A stretch of DNA of 5,555 nt from Anaerolinea thermophila (lineage in GTDB: Bacteria > Chloroflexota > Anaerolineae > Anaerolineales > Villigracilaceae): contig DYLB01000129.1 of the NCBI GenBank assembly GCA_020722305.1, forward strand, positions 1 through 5,555, written 5' to 3'. Position numbers and translations under genes: made by a program. This document shows positions 1-4,970 of this stretch, in pieces. The notes under the pieces were generated by a model, which worked only from the letters and a program-made list of their open reading frames with translations, had not been told where the DNA came from and made no database searches. Numbering within the stretch: the stretch's first letter is position 1; every line of letters begins with the position of its first letter.

Positions 1-86
1 ACCGAGTGCGGTATAGTCCAGTCATGCCAGCAGGTAATGTAAGATTTGCTCTTATCGCGGCTTCTCTTAAGCACTTACCGGTAAAC

Positions 87-91
87 AGGAG
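87..91 (+). promoter_or_regulatory. Ribosome binding site of msrB
   Basis: AGGAG lies 6 nt before the second of two adjacent ATG codons (98) and 3 nt before the first (95). The spacing favours the second ATG. Confidence 0.7.
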
Positions 92-97
92 TTCATG

Positions 98-553
98 ATG
101 AAAACCTACACCAAACCCTCAGACGATGAATTACGTAAAAAACTCACGCCCCAGCAATACGCCGTCACCCAGCACGAGGCCACCGAGCGCCCTTTCCAGA
201 ACGAATTTTGGGATAACAAAGAACCCGGCATTTATGTTGACATTGTTTCGGGCGAACCGCTCTTCAGTTCGCTCGATAAATACGATTCGGGCTGCGGCTG
301 GCCGAGTTTTACCCGTCCGTTGGAAGACGACAACCTGAAGACCCGCATGGACTTCAAGCTCTTCATGCCCCGCACCGAGGTCCGCTCGAAGAACACCGAC
401 TCGCACCTGGGCCACGTCTTCGACGACGGTCCCGCCCCGACCGGGCTGCGCTACTGCATCAACTCGGCCGCCCTGCGCTTCATCCCGGTGGAGAAGCTAG
501 AAGAAGAAGGCTATGGGGAGTATTTGAAATTGTTCGAAAAAGAAAGCAAATAG
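98..553 (+). CDS. msrB: Peptide-methionine (R)-S-oxide reductase MsrB, zinc-free type
   Basis: This cytoplasmic repair enzyme reduces the R epimer of methionine sulfoxide in free or protein-bound methionine, normally with thioredoxin as electron donor. The 151-aa protein covers a whole single-domain MsrB. Visible family signatures are GCGWPSF (residues 65-71), HLGHVFDDGP (103-112) and RYCINSAALRF (118-128). Cys120 is the expected catalytic (sulfenic acid) cysteine and Cys66 the expected resolving cysteine. The two CxxC zinc pairs of zinc-binding MsrBs are absent, so this is the metal-free subtype. Two ATGs lie in tandem at 95 and 98. The Shine-Dalgarno AGGAG at 87-91 is only 3 nt from the first but 6 nt from the second, so I chose 98; starting at 95 adds one Met. 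The gene is followed by a hairpin terminator and seems monocistronic. No MsrA domain is fused to it. Identity is near certain. Confidence 0.96.
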   Translation: MKTYTKPSDDELRKKLTPQQYAVTQHEATERPFQNEFWDNKEPGIYVDIVSGEPLFSSLDKYDSGCGWPSFTRPLEDDNLKTRMDFKLFMPRTEVRSKNTDSHLGHVFDDGPAPTGLRYCINSAALRFIPVEKLEEEGYGEYLKLFEKESK

Positions 554-656
554 TAAATCGCAGCAACAAAGCCTTAGTCTGCGAAAACAGGGCGTCAAAG
601 ATGAGGTCATTTCATCCGCCCTGGCAGAGGCCCAGAGCCTGGCAGAAACCGTTTAG
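528..656 (+). pseudogene. Possible coding remnant in the msrB-thiolase spacer (weakly RecX-like)
   Basis: A reading frame open from 528 (after a TGA at 525-527) to a TAG at 654-656 overlaps the end of msrB in another frame. It has no ATG, GTG or TTG start with a Shine-Dalgarno sequence. The last 25 or so codons (about 579-653) read like real protein: a helix-type segment containing LRKQGVKDEVISSALAEA. This pattern (basic, then 'qGV.dEvI..AL.eA') recalls the helical repeats of the RecA regulator RecX. The resemblance comes from memory and the stretch is short, so RecX ancestry is only a guess. It could be a decayed gene end left behind by rearrangement, or chance. Confidence 0.2.
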
Positions 657-690
657 ACCAAACCGCTGACCGGCAAAGAACTTTCAGCAC

Positions 691-723
691 TTGCCCCAGA
701 CACATGTCTGGGGCAATCCTTTT
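691..723 (+). terminator. Intrinsic terminator after msrB, overlapping the convergent thiolase stop
   Basis: TTGCCCCAGACA (691-702) and TGTCTGGGGCAA (705-716) form a perfect 12-bp inverted repeat. The CA between them is too short for a loop, so the innermost pairs must open. TCCTTTT (717-723) follows on the plus strand, giving a rho-independent terminator for msrB. The T-run overlaps the thiolase stop codon (722-724, minus strand), so the same hairpin comes immediately after that gene's stop. No T-run follows it on the minus strand, so termination there would be weaker. Confidence 0.8.
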
Positions 724-1882
724 ACACTCTTTCGATGATCGTCGCTGTGGCCTGGCCGTGACCGGCGCACATGGTCAACAGGCCGTACCGGGCTTTGCGC
801 CGCTCCAGTTCGTGGACCAGCTTGGTCATCAGGATGGCGCCCGTCGCCCCGACCGGGTGTCCATGGGCGATGGCCCCGCCGTTGGGGTTGACCCGGCTCA
901 TGTCGGGGCAGAATTCCTTGGCCCAGGCCAGGACGACGCTGGCGAAGGCTTCGTTGATCTCGATCACATCAATATCATCCAGCGTAAGACCGGCTTTTTT
1001 CAAAACCATCTGCGTGGCCGGGATGACGCCGTCGAGCATCAGGACCGGGTCGGTGCCGACCACCACACGCGCTACGATGCGGGCCATCGGCAGCAGGTTG
1101 TGGCGTCCCACGGCTTCGGGCGAAGCCAGCACCAGCGCGGCGGTCCCGTCGCTGATCTGGCTGGCGTTGGCGGCGGTGATTACGCCGTCTTCCTTGAACA
1201 CGGTCTTGAGCGCGGCCATCTTTTCCCGGTTCGGGGGGTAGCGCACGCCCTGGTCAACCGCGAACAGGCTGGCTTGCCCTGAGCTTGTCGAAGGGTCGGG
1301 GAAAGAGACGGGGAGGATCTGCCCGGTGAAGTACCCGGCTTCGATGGCGCGTCCCGCCCGCAGGTGGGATTCGGCTGAATAGTCATCCAATTCTTCACGA
1401 GTCAGCTCCCATTTTTCGGCCATCATTTCAGCGCTGACGCCCTGGTGGACCAGGGCGTAAGGGAAGTCCGGCGGCCACTCGGCGGGATAGTCGGCCCCGA
1501 TCGGCTGGTGCGACATCATCTCGGTCCCCCCGGCCAGGACCAGGTCCATGTCGCCGGCCAGGATGGCCTGCGCCCCGTAGTGGATGGCCGACTGGCTGGA
1601 ACTGCACATGCGGTTCATCGTCACCGCCGGGACGTGGACCGGGAACCCGGCCTTGAGCGCCGACATGCGGGCCAGGTTGGCCCCCTGATCGCCGACGGGC
1701 GTGACGCAGCCCCAGATCACGTCTTCGAGCCGGGCCGCCTCGATCCCAGACCTGCGGACGGCCTCCTGCATGACCCGCGCGGTCAGGTCTACGGGGTGGA
1801 ACGGTTGGAGCGCGCCGCCCGGTTTGCCCACCCCAATCGCAGTGCGGACGGCGGAAATGATGAAAACATCTCGGTCAGACAT
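722..1882 (-). CDS. Thiolase family protein (acetyl-CoA C-acyltransferase) with an in-frame dispersed repeat
   Basis: This 386-aa type-II-like thiolase would catalyse reversible thiolytic cleavage of 3-ketoacyl-CoA, or condensation of two acyl-CoAs, in the cytoplasm. Length is normal for the family. Seen in the sequence: N-terminal FIISAVRTAIG (7-17); nucleophile Cys93 in NRMCSSSQSAI; GGTEMMS (118-124); NEAFA (310-314); GGAIAHGHPVGATG (335-348) with catalytic His342; and second catalytic Cys372 in MCAGHGQATATI. The last motif has His where many thiolases have Gly (CxGGG). The start is ATG at 1880-1882, with GGAGGG (1887-1892) 4 nt upstream. The frame stays open to 2533, but that extension overlaps the lipoprotein gene out of frame and carries no thiolase sequence. 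Residues 196-204 (DPSTSSGQA) are encoded by a dispersed repeat. The gene lies 47 nt downstream of the lipoprotein gene, probably in one transcript. Substrate (FadA-like degradation or AtoB-like acetoacetyl-CoA chemistry) cannot be decided. Confidence 0.93.
   Translation of the reverse strand: MSDRDVFIISAVRTAIGVGKPGGALQPFHPVDLTARVMQEAVRRSGIEAARLEDVIWGCVTPVGDQGANLARMSALKAGFPVHVPAVTMNRMCSSSQSAIHYGAQAILAGDMDLVLAGGTEMMSHQPIGADYPAEWPPDFPYALVHQGVSAEMMAEKWELTREELDDYSAESHLRAGRAIEAGYFTGQILPVSFPDPSTSSGQASLFAVDQGVRYPPNREKMAALKTVFKEDGVITAANASQISDGTAALVLASPEAVGRHNLLPMARIVARVVVGTDPVLMLDGVIPATQMVLKKAGLTLDDIDVIEINEAFASVVLAWAKEFCPDMSRVNPNGGAIAHGHPVGATGAILMTKLVHELERRKARYGLLTMCAGHGQATATIIERV
1277..1295 (-). repeat. 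Dispersed 'PSTSSGQ' repeat inside the thiolase gene
   Basis: On the minus strand the core reads CCCTTCGACAAGCTCAGGG, flanked by GA upstream and CAAGCC downstream. Its outer bases are complementary (CCCT/AGGG), giving an imperfect dyad. From memory, this short sequence is repeated many times in genomes of Anaerolineae and other environmental bacteria, both between genes and as PSTSSGQ-type peptides within them. Here it is read in frame as PSTSSG inside a thiolase surface segment. Only one copy is visible in this window, so calling it dispersed rests on prior knowledge. Confidence 0.6.
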
Positions 1883-1886
1883 GGTT

Positions 1887-1892
1887 CCCTCC
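1887..1892 (-). promoter_or_regulatory. Ribosome binding site of the thiolase gene
   Basis: GGAGGG on the minus strand sits 4 nt before the ATG at 1882. It fixes the thiolase start and rules out the longer upstream reading of the same frame. Confidence 0.75.
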
Positions 1893-1929
1893 GGGTTCAA
1901 TTGGTGAAAAACTGCGAAAGTCTTCTGAT

Positions 1930-2376
1930 CTAAGGCGCTTCGGCCATGCCGAGCGCCATACGGTCGTCGTCGTAGAAGAAGATGACGGTGTATATCTTGG
2001 CGGGCAGCGACGGGGCAATGAAGAGCTCCCACATGCCGGGCTTGACCGGTTGGGCCAGCAACTCCCAATCGTCGCGGCAGGGCCATTCCCAGGTCAGGGT
2101 GGAGTTGTCGCCAGCGACCACGACCCGCACCACCTCCCGGTTGGGATCGAGGCCGGTGACGACGAAGTGGTAGTCCTCGATCTGGCCGCGCCCGAAATCG
2201 CCGGGACAGCCGCTGCCGACCAATCGGTTTCCATCCAGGCCCAGGTAGGCGACGTGCAGGCGTTGGAGCACGATCTCGGGGCCAGGACCGGCAGCGGGAG
2301 CGGTGCGGCCACAGGCCAGCGCCAGAACGAATGCGGCGAGCAGGGCAAGGATGATTCTGGGATGAGGCTTTGGCAA
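1930..2376 (-). CDS. Small exported protein, probable lipoprotein, function unknown
   Basis: I do not recognise this 148-aa protein. The N-terminus is a signal peptide: a short basic start, then a hydrophobic core (about residues 8-21) ending at Cys22. The cleavage region A-L-A-Cys22 resembles a lipobox, although Leu at -2 and Ala at -3 are not ideal. After a Pro/Gly/Ala linker (24-33), the mature domain looks all-beta, with alternating hydrophobic strands (FVVTGLDPNREVVRVVV, 71-87; MWELFI, 115-120; IYTVIFFY, 128-135). Two further cysteines, Cys57 and Cys100, could form a disulfide; Trp96, Trp98 and Trp104 cluster nearby. The beta-sandwich-like pattern suggests a carbohydrate- or protein-binding fold, but this is inference. 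The start is TTG, supported by GGAGG 5 nt upstream and an in-frame TAG five codons upstream. The thiolase gene follows after 47 nt. Confidence 0.8.
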   Translation of the reverse strand: MPKPHPRIILALLAAFVLALACGRTAPAAGPGPEIVLQRLHVAYLGLDGNRLVGSGCPGDFGRGQIEDYHFVVTGLDPNREVVRVVVAGDNSTLTWEWPCRDDWELLAQPVKPGMWELFIAPSLPAKIYTVIFFYDDDRMALGMAEAP

Positions 2377-2381
2377 GGTTT

Positions 2382-2386
2382 CCTCC
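2382..2386 (-). promoter_or_regulatory. Ribosome binding site that selects a TTG start for the lipoprotein gene
   Basis: GGAGG on the minus strand lies 5 nt before TTG (2374-2376). An in-frame TAG at 2389-2391 blocks any start further upstream, so TTG is the only start that keeps the signal peptide. Confidence 0.75.
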
Positions 2387-2452
2387 GTCTATGAAAAAGA
2401 CCCTGAAGGGTATCATCTCAACAAGAAGAGGGAACGTCTCAAATGCGTTTTT

Positions 2453-2458
2453 ATTGTA
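2453..2458 (-). promoter_or_regulatory. Candidate -10 box for the lipoprotein-thiolase pair
   Basis: TACAAT on the minus strand matches the -10 consensus at 5 of 6 bases and sits about 76 nt upstream of the TTG start. No good -35 box lies at the usual spacing; the best candidate, TTTATA at 2479-2484, is 20 bp away. This is therefore only a candidate. Confidence 0.3.
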
Positions 2459-2490
2459 CACCGAAGCGGGATTTTGGGTATAAATGAGCC

Positions 2491-2534
2491 GCCACCTCAC
2501 GGTTCTCCGCGACTCCGTGTCTCTGTGGTTCAAA
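2491..2534. repeat. Degenerate dispersed repeat, 'CTCCGNGTCTCTGTGGTT' type
   Basis: The stretch contains CTCCGCGACTCCGTGTCTC followed by TGTGGTTCAAAA. Read on the minus strand it gives an HRDTESRR-like peptide. I recall close variants of this sequence (CTCCGNGTCTCTGTGGT) as a widespread intergenic repeat in environmental bacterial genomes. Internally, CTCCGCGA and CTCCGTGT are two imperfect tandem units about 9 bases apart. Copy number in this genome cannot be seen from the window. Confidence 0.4.
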
Positions 2535-2564
2535 AGATGCTCGACGCGCTCCTGCCAAGCACAT

Positions 2565-2616
2565 CATTCGTGAAAATTCGCGTCATTCGCGGCAAAAGCC
2601 GTGACTTCGTGGTAAA
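2565..2616. repeat. Degenerate dispersed repeat, 'ATTCGTGTCATTCGTGGC' type, with tandem TTCG units
   Basis: TTCG occurs at 2567, 2577, 2586 and 2606, that is at spacings of 10, 9 and 20 bases, mostly in a TTCGYG(G) context. The middle part, ATTCGCGTCATTCGCGGCAA, is close to a common intergenic repeat of environmental genomes (ATTCGTGTCATTCGTGGC) known to me from memory. Together with the element at 2491-2534 it fills most of the spacer upstream of polX, which otherwise shows no coding potential. Confidence 0.4.
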
Positions 2617-2647
2617 ACAAGGTACTGCAAGCCGCGTCCATTCTCGA

Positions 2648-2653
2648 TATAAT
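2648..2653 (+). promoter_or_regulatory. -10 box of the polX promoter
   Basis: A perfect TATAAT lies 16 nt before the polX ATG. The hexamer 17 bp upstream (CTGCAA, 2625-2630) matches the -35 consensus poorly (3 of 6). Transcription would start near 2660, giving a leader of only about 10 nt that includes the Shine-Dalgarno GAGGT (2661-2665). Confidence 0.5.
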
Positions 2654-2660
2654 CTCTTTA

Positions 2661-2665
2661 GAGGT
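2661..2665 (+). promoter_or_regulatory. Ribosome binding site of polX
   Basis: GAGGT lies 4 nt before the ATG at 2670. With the proposed promoter it would be at the very 5' end of the mRNA. Confidence 0.6.
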
Positions 2666-2669
2666 ACCC

Positions 2670-4403
2670 ATGAACAACCGTGAACTGGCTGACACCTTCA
2701 CCCTGATCGCCAACTTGCTCGAAATCAAAGGCGAGATCATTTACAAGACCCTGGCCTACCGCAAGGCCGCCGAAAGCCTGACCTCGCTGGGCCGGGACGC
2801 CAAAGAATACTGGAAAGAGGGCAAACTCAAAGACATCCCCGGCGTAGGGCAGGCCATCGCCGACAAGATCAGCGAACTGCTCGAAACCGGCCAACTCGAA
2901 TTCCTCGAAAAACTCAAAGCCGAAGTCCCACCAGGATTGGCCGATTGGCTGGCCGTGCCCGGCCTCGGCCCCAAGAAGATCGCCCTGATCTGGAAAGAAC
3001 TGGGCATCACCACCCTGCCCGAGCTGGACCAGGCCGCCAAAGCCGGGAAACTGCGGGGATTGCCGGGGATGGGGGAAAAGTCCGAGGCCCAAGTCATCGC
3101 CGGGATCGAATCCCTGTCCCGACGTTCGGACCGGCTCCCGCTTGGACGCGCTTACCCGCTCGCCCAAGAGATCATCGCCAAACTGCGCCAGGCCCCGGGC
3201 GTGAGCGCGGCCGAACCGGCCGGGTCGCTGCGCCGGATGCGTCCCACCGTCGGCGACCTGGATATTCTCGTGGCCGCCGCCGAGTCGGCTCCCGTCATGG
3301 AGGCCTTCGTCAACCTGCCCCGGGTCGAGCGCGTCCTCGGCAAAGGCGAGACCAAAGCCTCCATCGAATTCACCGATGGGGTACGCGCCCAGCTCTGGGT
3401 CCACCCGCCGGAGCGCTTCGGCACCGCCCTGCAATACGCCACCGGCTCGAAAGACCACAACGTCCGCCTGCGCGAATTGGCCCTCGACAAAGGCCTGTCG
3501 CTCTCCGAACACGCCCTGACCAAAACGGATGGGAGCGGTGAAATCCTCTGCGCCAGCGAAGAAGACGTCTACGCCGCCCTCGGCCTGCCCTGGATCCCGC
3601 CCGAGCTGCGCGAAGACCGGGGCGAGGTCCAGGCCGCCAGAGCGGGCAAGCTGCCGAAGCTGATCGAGATCGGCGACATCCGGGCCGACCTGCAAGTCCA
3701 CTCCACCTGGTCCGACGGCAAACTCTCGATGCTGGAGATGGCCAGGGCCGCCGCCCGGCGCGGCATCCAAGTCATCGCCTTCACCGACCACTCCGTCAGC
3801 CTGGGCGTGACCGGCGGCCTGAGCATCGAACGTCACGCCGAACAGCAGAAGGAGATCGAGGCCGCCCAGAAGGAACTCGGCGACACGATCCGCATCCTGC
3901 ACGCCTCGGAGGTGGAGATCAAAGCCGACGGCTCGCTCGATTACCCGGACGAATTCCTGGCGACGCTCGACCTGGTGGTCGCTTCACTGCACACCTCCCT
4001 GCGCCAGCCGCGCGAAAAAGTGACCCAACGACTGCTCAACGCCATCCGCAACCCGCACGTGGACATCATCGGCCATCCGACAGGACGCCTGATCCCGGAG
4101 CGGGAAGCCGCCGACCTCGACATGGATGCCGTGCTGGCCGCGGCCGCCGAAAGCGGCGTGGCGCTGGAGATCAACGCCCATCCCGCCCGGCTCGACCTGG
4201 AAGACATCTACGCCAAACGGGCCAAGGAGATGGGCATCCTGATCAGCATCAACACCGATGCCCACTCCGAAGCCGACCTGGATATGCTCCACTTCGGCGT
4301 CGCCACTGCCCGCCGGGCCTGGCTCACTGCCGCAGACGTGATCAACACCTGGCCCACTGAAAAACTGCTGGATTGGCTGAAGCGGCGCGGGCAAGGTCAA
4401 TAG
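2670..4403 (+). CDS. polX: DNA polymerase X family protein with C-terminal PHP domain
   Basis: This 577-aa protein has the full bacterial PolX layout: a Pol beta-like 8-kDa/HhH region, a nucleotidyltransferase palm and thumb, and a PHP phosphoesterase domain. Family members fill short gaps in base-excision repair; the PHP domain can give 3'-5' exonuclease and 3'-end or AP-site processing. Visible motifs are three hairpin motifs, IPGVG (56-60), VPGLG (96-100) and LPGMG (131-135); GSLRR (185-189); GDLDIL (195-200) with metal ligands Asp196 and Asp198; and TGSKDHN (258-264). The third catalytic Asp, expected in a VDLR-type strand, aligns with Gln241 in VRAQLWVHPPE. PHP motifs are LQVHSTWSDG (341-350), FTDHS (371-375), Glu414, His441, IIGHP (466-470), EINAHPARLDL (500-510) and NTDAHS (528-533). 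The first His of the usual HxH is Gln342. The protein may keep mainly nuclease activity. The stop abuts the next gene's ATG. Confidence 0.95.
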   Translation: MNNRELADTFTLIANLLEIKGEIIYKTLAYRKAAESLTSLGRDAKEYWKEGKLKDIPGVGQAIADKISELLETGQLEFLEKLKAEVPPGLADWLAVPGLGPKKIALIWKELGITTLPELDQAAKAGKLRGLPGMGEKSEAQVIAGIESLSRRSDRLPLGRAYPLAQEIIAKLRQAPGVSAAEPAGSLRRMRPTVGDLDILVAAAESAPVMEAFVNLPRVERVLGKGETKASIEFTDGVRAQLWVHPPERFGTALQYATGSKDHNVRLRELALDKGLSLSEHALTKTDGSGEILCASEEDVYAALGLPWIPPELREDRGEVQAARAGKLPKLIEIGDIRADLQVHSTWSDGKLSMLEMARAAARRGIQVIAFTDHSVSLGVTGGLSIERHAEQQKEIEAAQKELGDTIRILHASEVEIKADGSLDYPDEFLATLDLVVASLHTSLRQPREKVTQRLLNAIRNPHVDIIGHPTGRLIPEREAADLDMDAVLAAAAESGVALEINAHPARLDLEDIYAKRAKEMGILISINTDAHSEADLDMLHFGVATARRAWLTAADVINTWPTEKLLDWLKRRGQGQ

Positions 4404-4844
4404 ATGCTCACCATCCGCCGCGTCACCCCCGCAGACAAACCCGAATGGCTGCGGATGCGCCTGGCCCTCTGGCCGGACGGCAGCCCAGAGGAATGGTCCG
4501 ACGATATGGACCGGATGGTAACGGACCCCGCGACCCCGGTCTTCGTCGCTGTACGCCCAAACGGGACCCTGGGCGGGTTCCTCGAAGCCGGGACACGCAA
4601 CTACGCCGACGGCTGCGACACTTCCCCGGTCGGCTACATCGAAGGCTGGTACGTGGATCCCGACCTGCGCCGCCGGGGCGTGGGCGGGCAGCTCGTCCGC
4701 GCCGCCGAAGATTGGGCGCGTTCCCTCGGCCTGAGCGAGATGGCCTCCGATACCTGGCTGGATAACGAGGCCAGCCTCCTGGCGCACACCGCCCTGGGCT
4801 ACGAAGAAGCTGAACGCCTGGTCCATTTTGCGAAAAAGTTGTGA
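4404..4844 (+). CDS. GNAT acetyltransferase resembling AAC(6')-I aminoglycoside 6'-N-acetyltransferase
   Basis: This 146-aa GNAT-fold protein would transfer the acetyl group of acetyl-CoA to an amine. The acetyl-CoA pyrophosphate loop RRRGVG (89-94, RxxGxG) follows a beta strand YIEGWYVDP (78-86). The segments DGCDTSPVGYIEG (69-81), EMASDT (112-117) and HTALGYEEAERLVHF (128-142) closely match, from memory, the AAC(6')-I subgroup of short chromosomal and integron enzymes (for example AAC(6')-Iy/If, about 145 aa). Length also agrees. Aminoglycoside activity is inferred; environmental relatives may act on other amines. The ATG follows the polX TAG with no gap, so translation is probably coupled; only a weak AAGGT (4394-4398) precedes it. 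No integron site or transposase is near, and base composition matches the neighbours, so it looks like a resident gene and not a recently acquired cassette. Confidence 0.85.
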   Translation: MLTIRRVTPADKPEWLRMRLALWPDGSPEEWSDDMDRMVTDPATPVFVAVRPNGTLGGFLEAGTRNYADGCDTSPVGYIEGWYVDPDLRRRGVGGQLVRAAEDWARSLGLSEMASDTWLDNEASLLAHTALGYEEAERLVHFAKKL

Positions 4845-4917
4845 CGATGCCGCGGGCGCGTCGCACCTTTCTAAAACGGGATTTGCCCGCAGGTCAGGTA
4901 CGATGCACTTCCCAATA

Positions 4918-4949
4918 CAAAAGGGATGCCCGTTCGAGCATCCCTTTTG
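4918..4949. terminator. Bidirectional intrinsic terminator between the acetyltransferase and FTR1 genes
   Basis: CAAAAGGGATGC (4918-4929) and GCATCCCTTTTG (4938-4949) form a perfect 12-bp stem with an 8-nt loop (CCGTTCGA). Because the outer stem is A4/T4, each strand ends in a T-run, so it can end transcription of the plus-strand polX-acetyltransferase pair and of the minus-strand permease gene. It lies 73 nt after the acetyltransferase stop and 21 nt after the permease stop. Confidence 0.85.
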
Positions 4950-4970
4950 GGTGGTGTGAAAAGATGGAGG

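Noticed and set aside
12..17. TATAGT as a -10 box for msrB
   Set aside because: Its -35 region would fall outside the window and the leader would be about 75 nt; it cannot be judged from this sequence.
24..98. 24-codon open frame ending in an ATGA overlap with the msrB start, possibly a leader peptide
   Set aside because: It has no Shine-Dalgarno sequence and no regulatory motif such as codon runs or alternative hairpins; probably chance.
704..1282. 192-codon open frame on the plus strand opposite the thiolase
   Set aside because: It is antisense to conserved thiolase coding sequence and starts inside the msrB terminator hairpin; its composition is that of a codon shadow.
2400..2411. ACCCT-GA-AGGGT dyad followed on the minus strand by CTTTTT, as an attenuator upstream of the lipoprotein gene
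   Set aside because: The stem is at most five base pairs with a two-base loop, so the real stem is four; too weak to call a terminator.
1883..2533. N-terminal extension of the thiolase frame, which would give a 603-aa protein
   Set aside because: It overlaps the lipoprotein gene out of frame, has Arg/Pro-rich sequence without domains, and begins in a dispersed repeat. The real start at 1882 has a strong Shine-Dalgarno.
2658..3902. 414-codon open frame on the minus strand opposite polX
   Set aside because: It is a shadow of a GC-rich gene: Gly/Asp/Gln/Phe-rich, low-complexity translation with no family motif, while polX on the other strand is unmistakable.
3984..4826. 280-codon open frame on the minus strand opposite the polX end and the acetyltransferase
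   Set aside because: It spans two real genes on the opposite strand, has no Shine-Dalgarno and no recognisable domain; its length is explained by high GC.
4852..4890. GCGGGC ... GCCCGC inverted repeat after the acetyltransferase
   Set aside because: It is six base pairs separated by 27 nt with no T-run. The strong terminator is the hairpin at 4918-4949.
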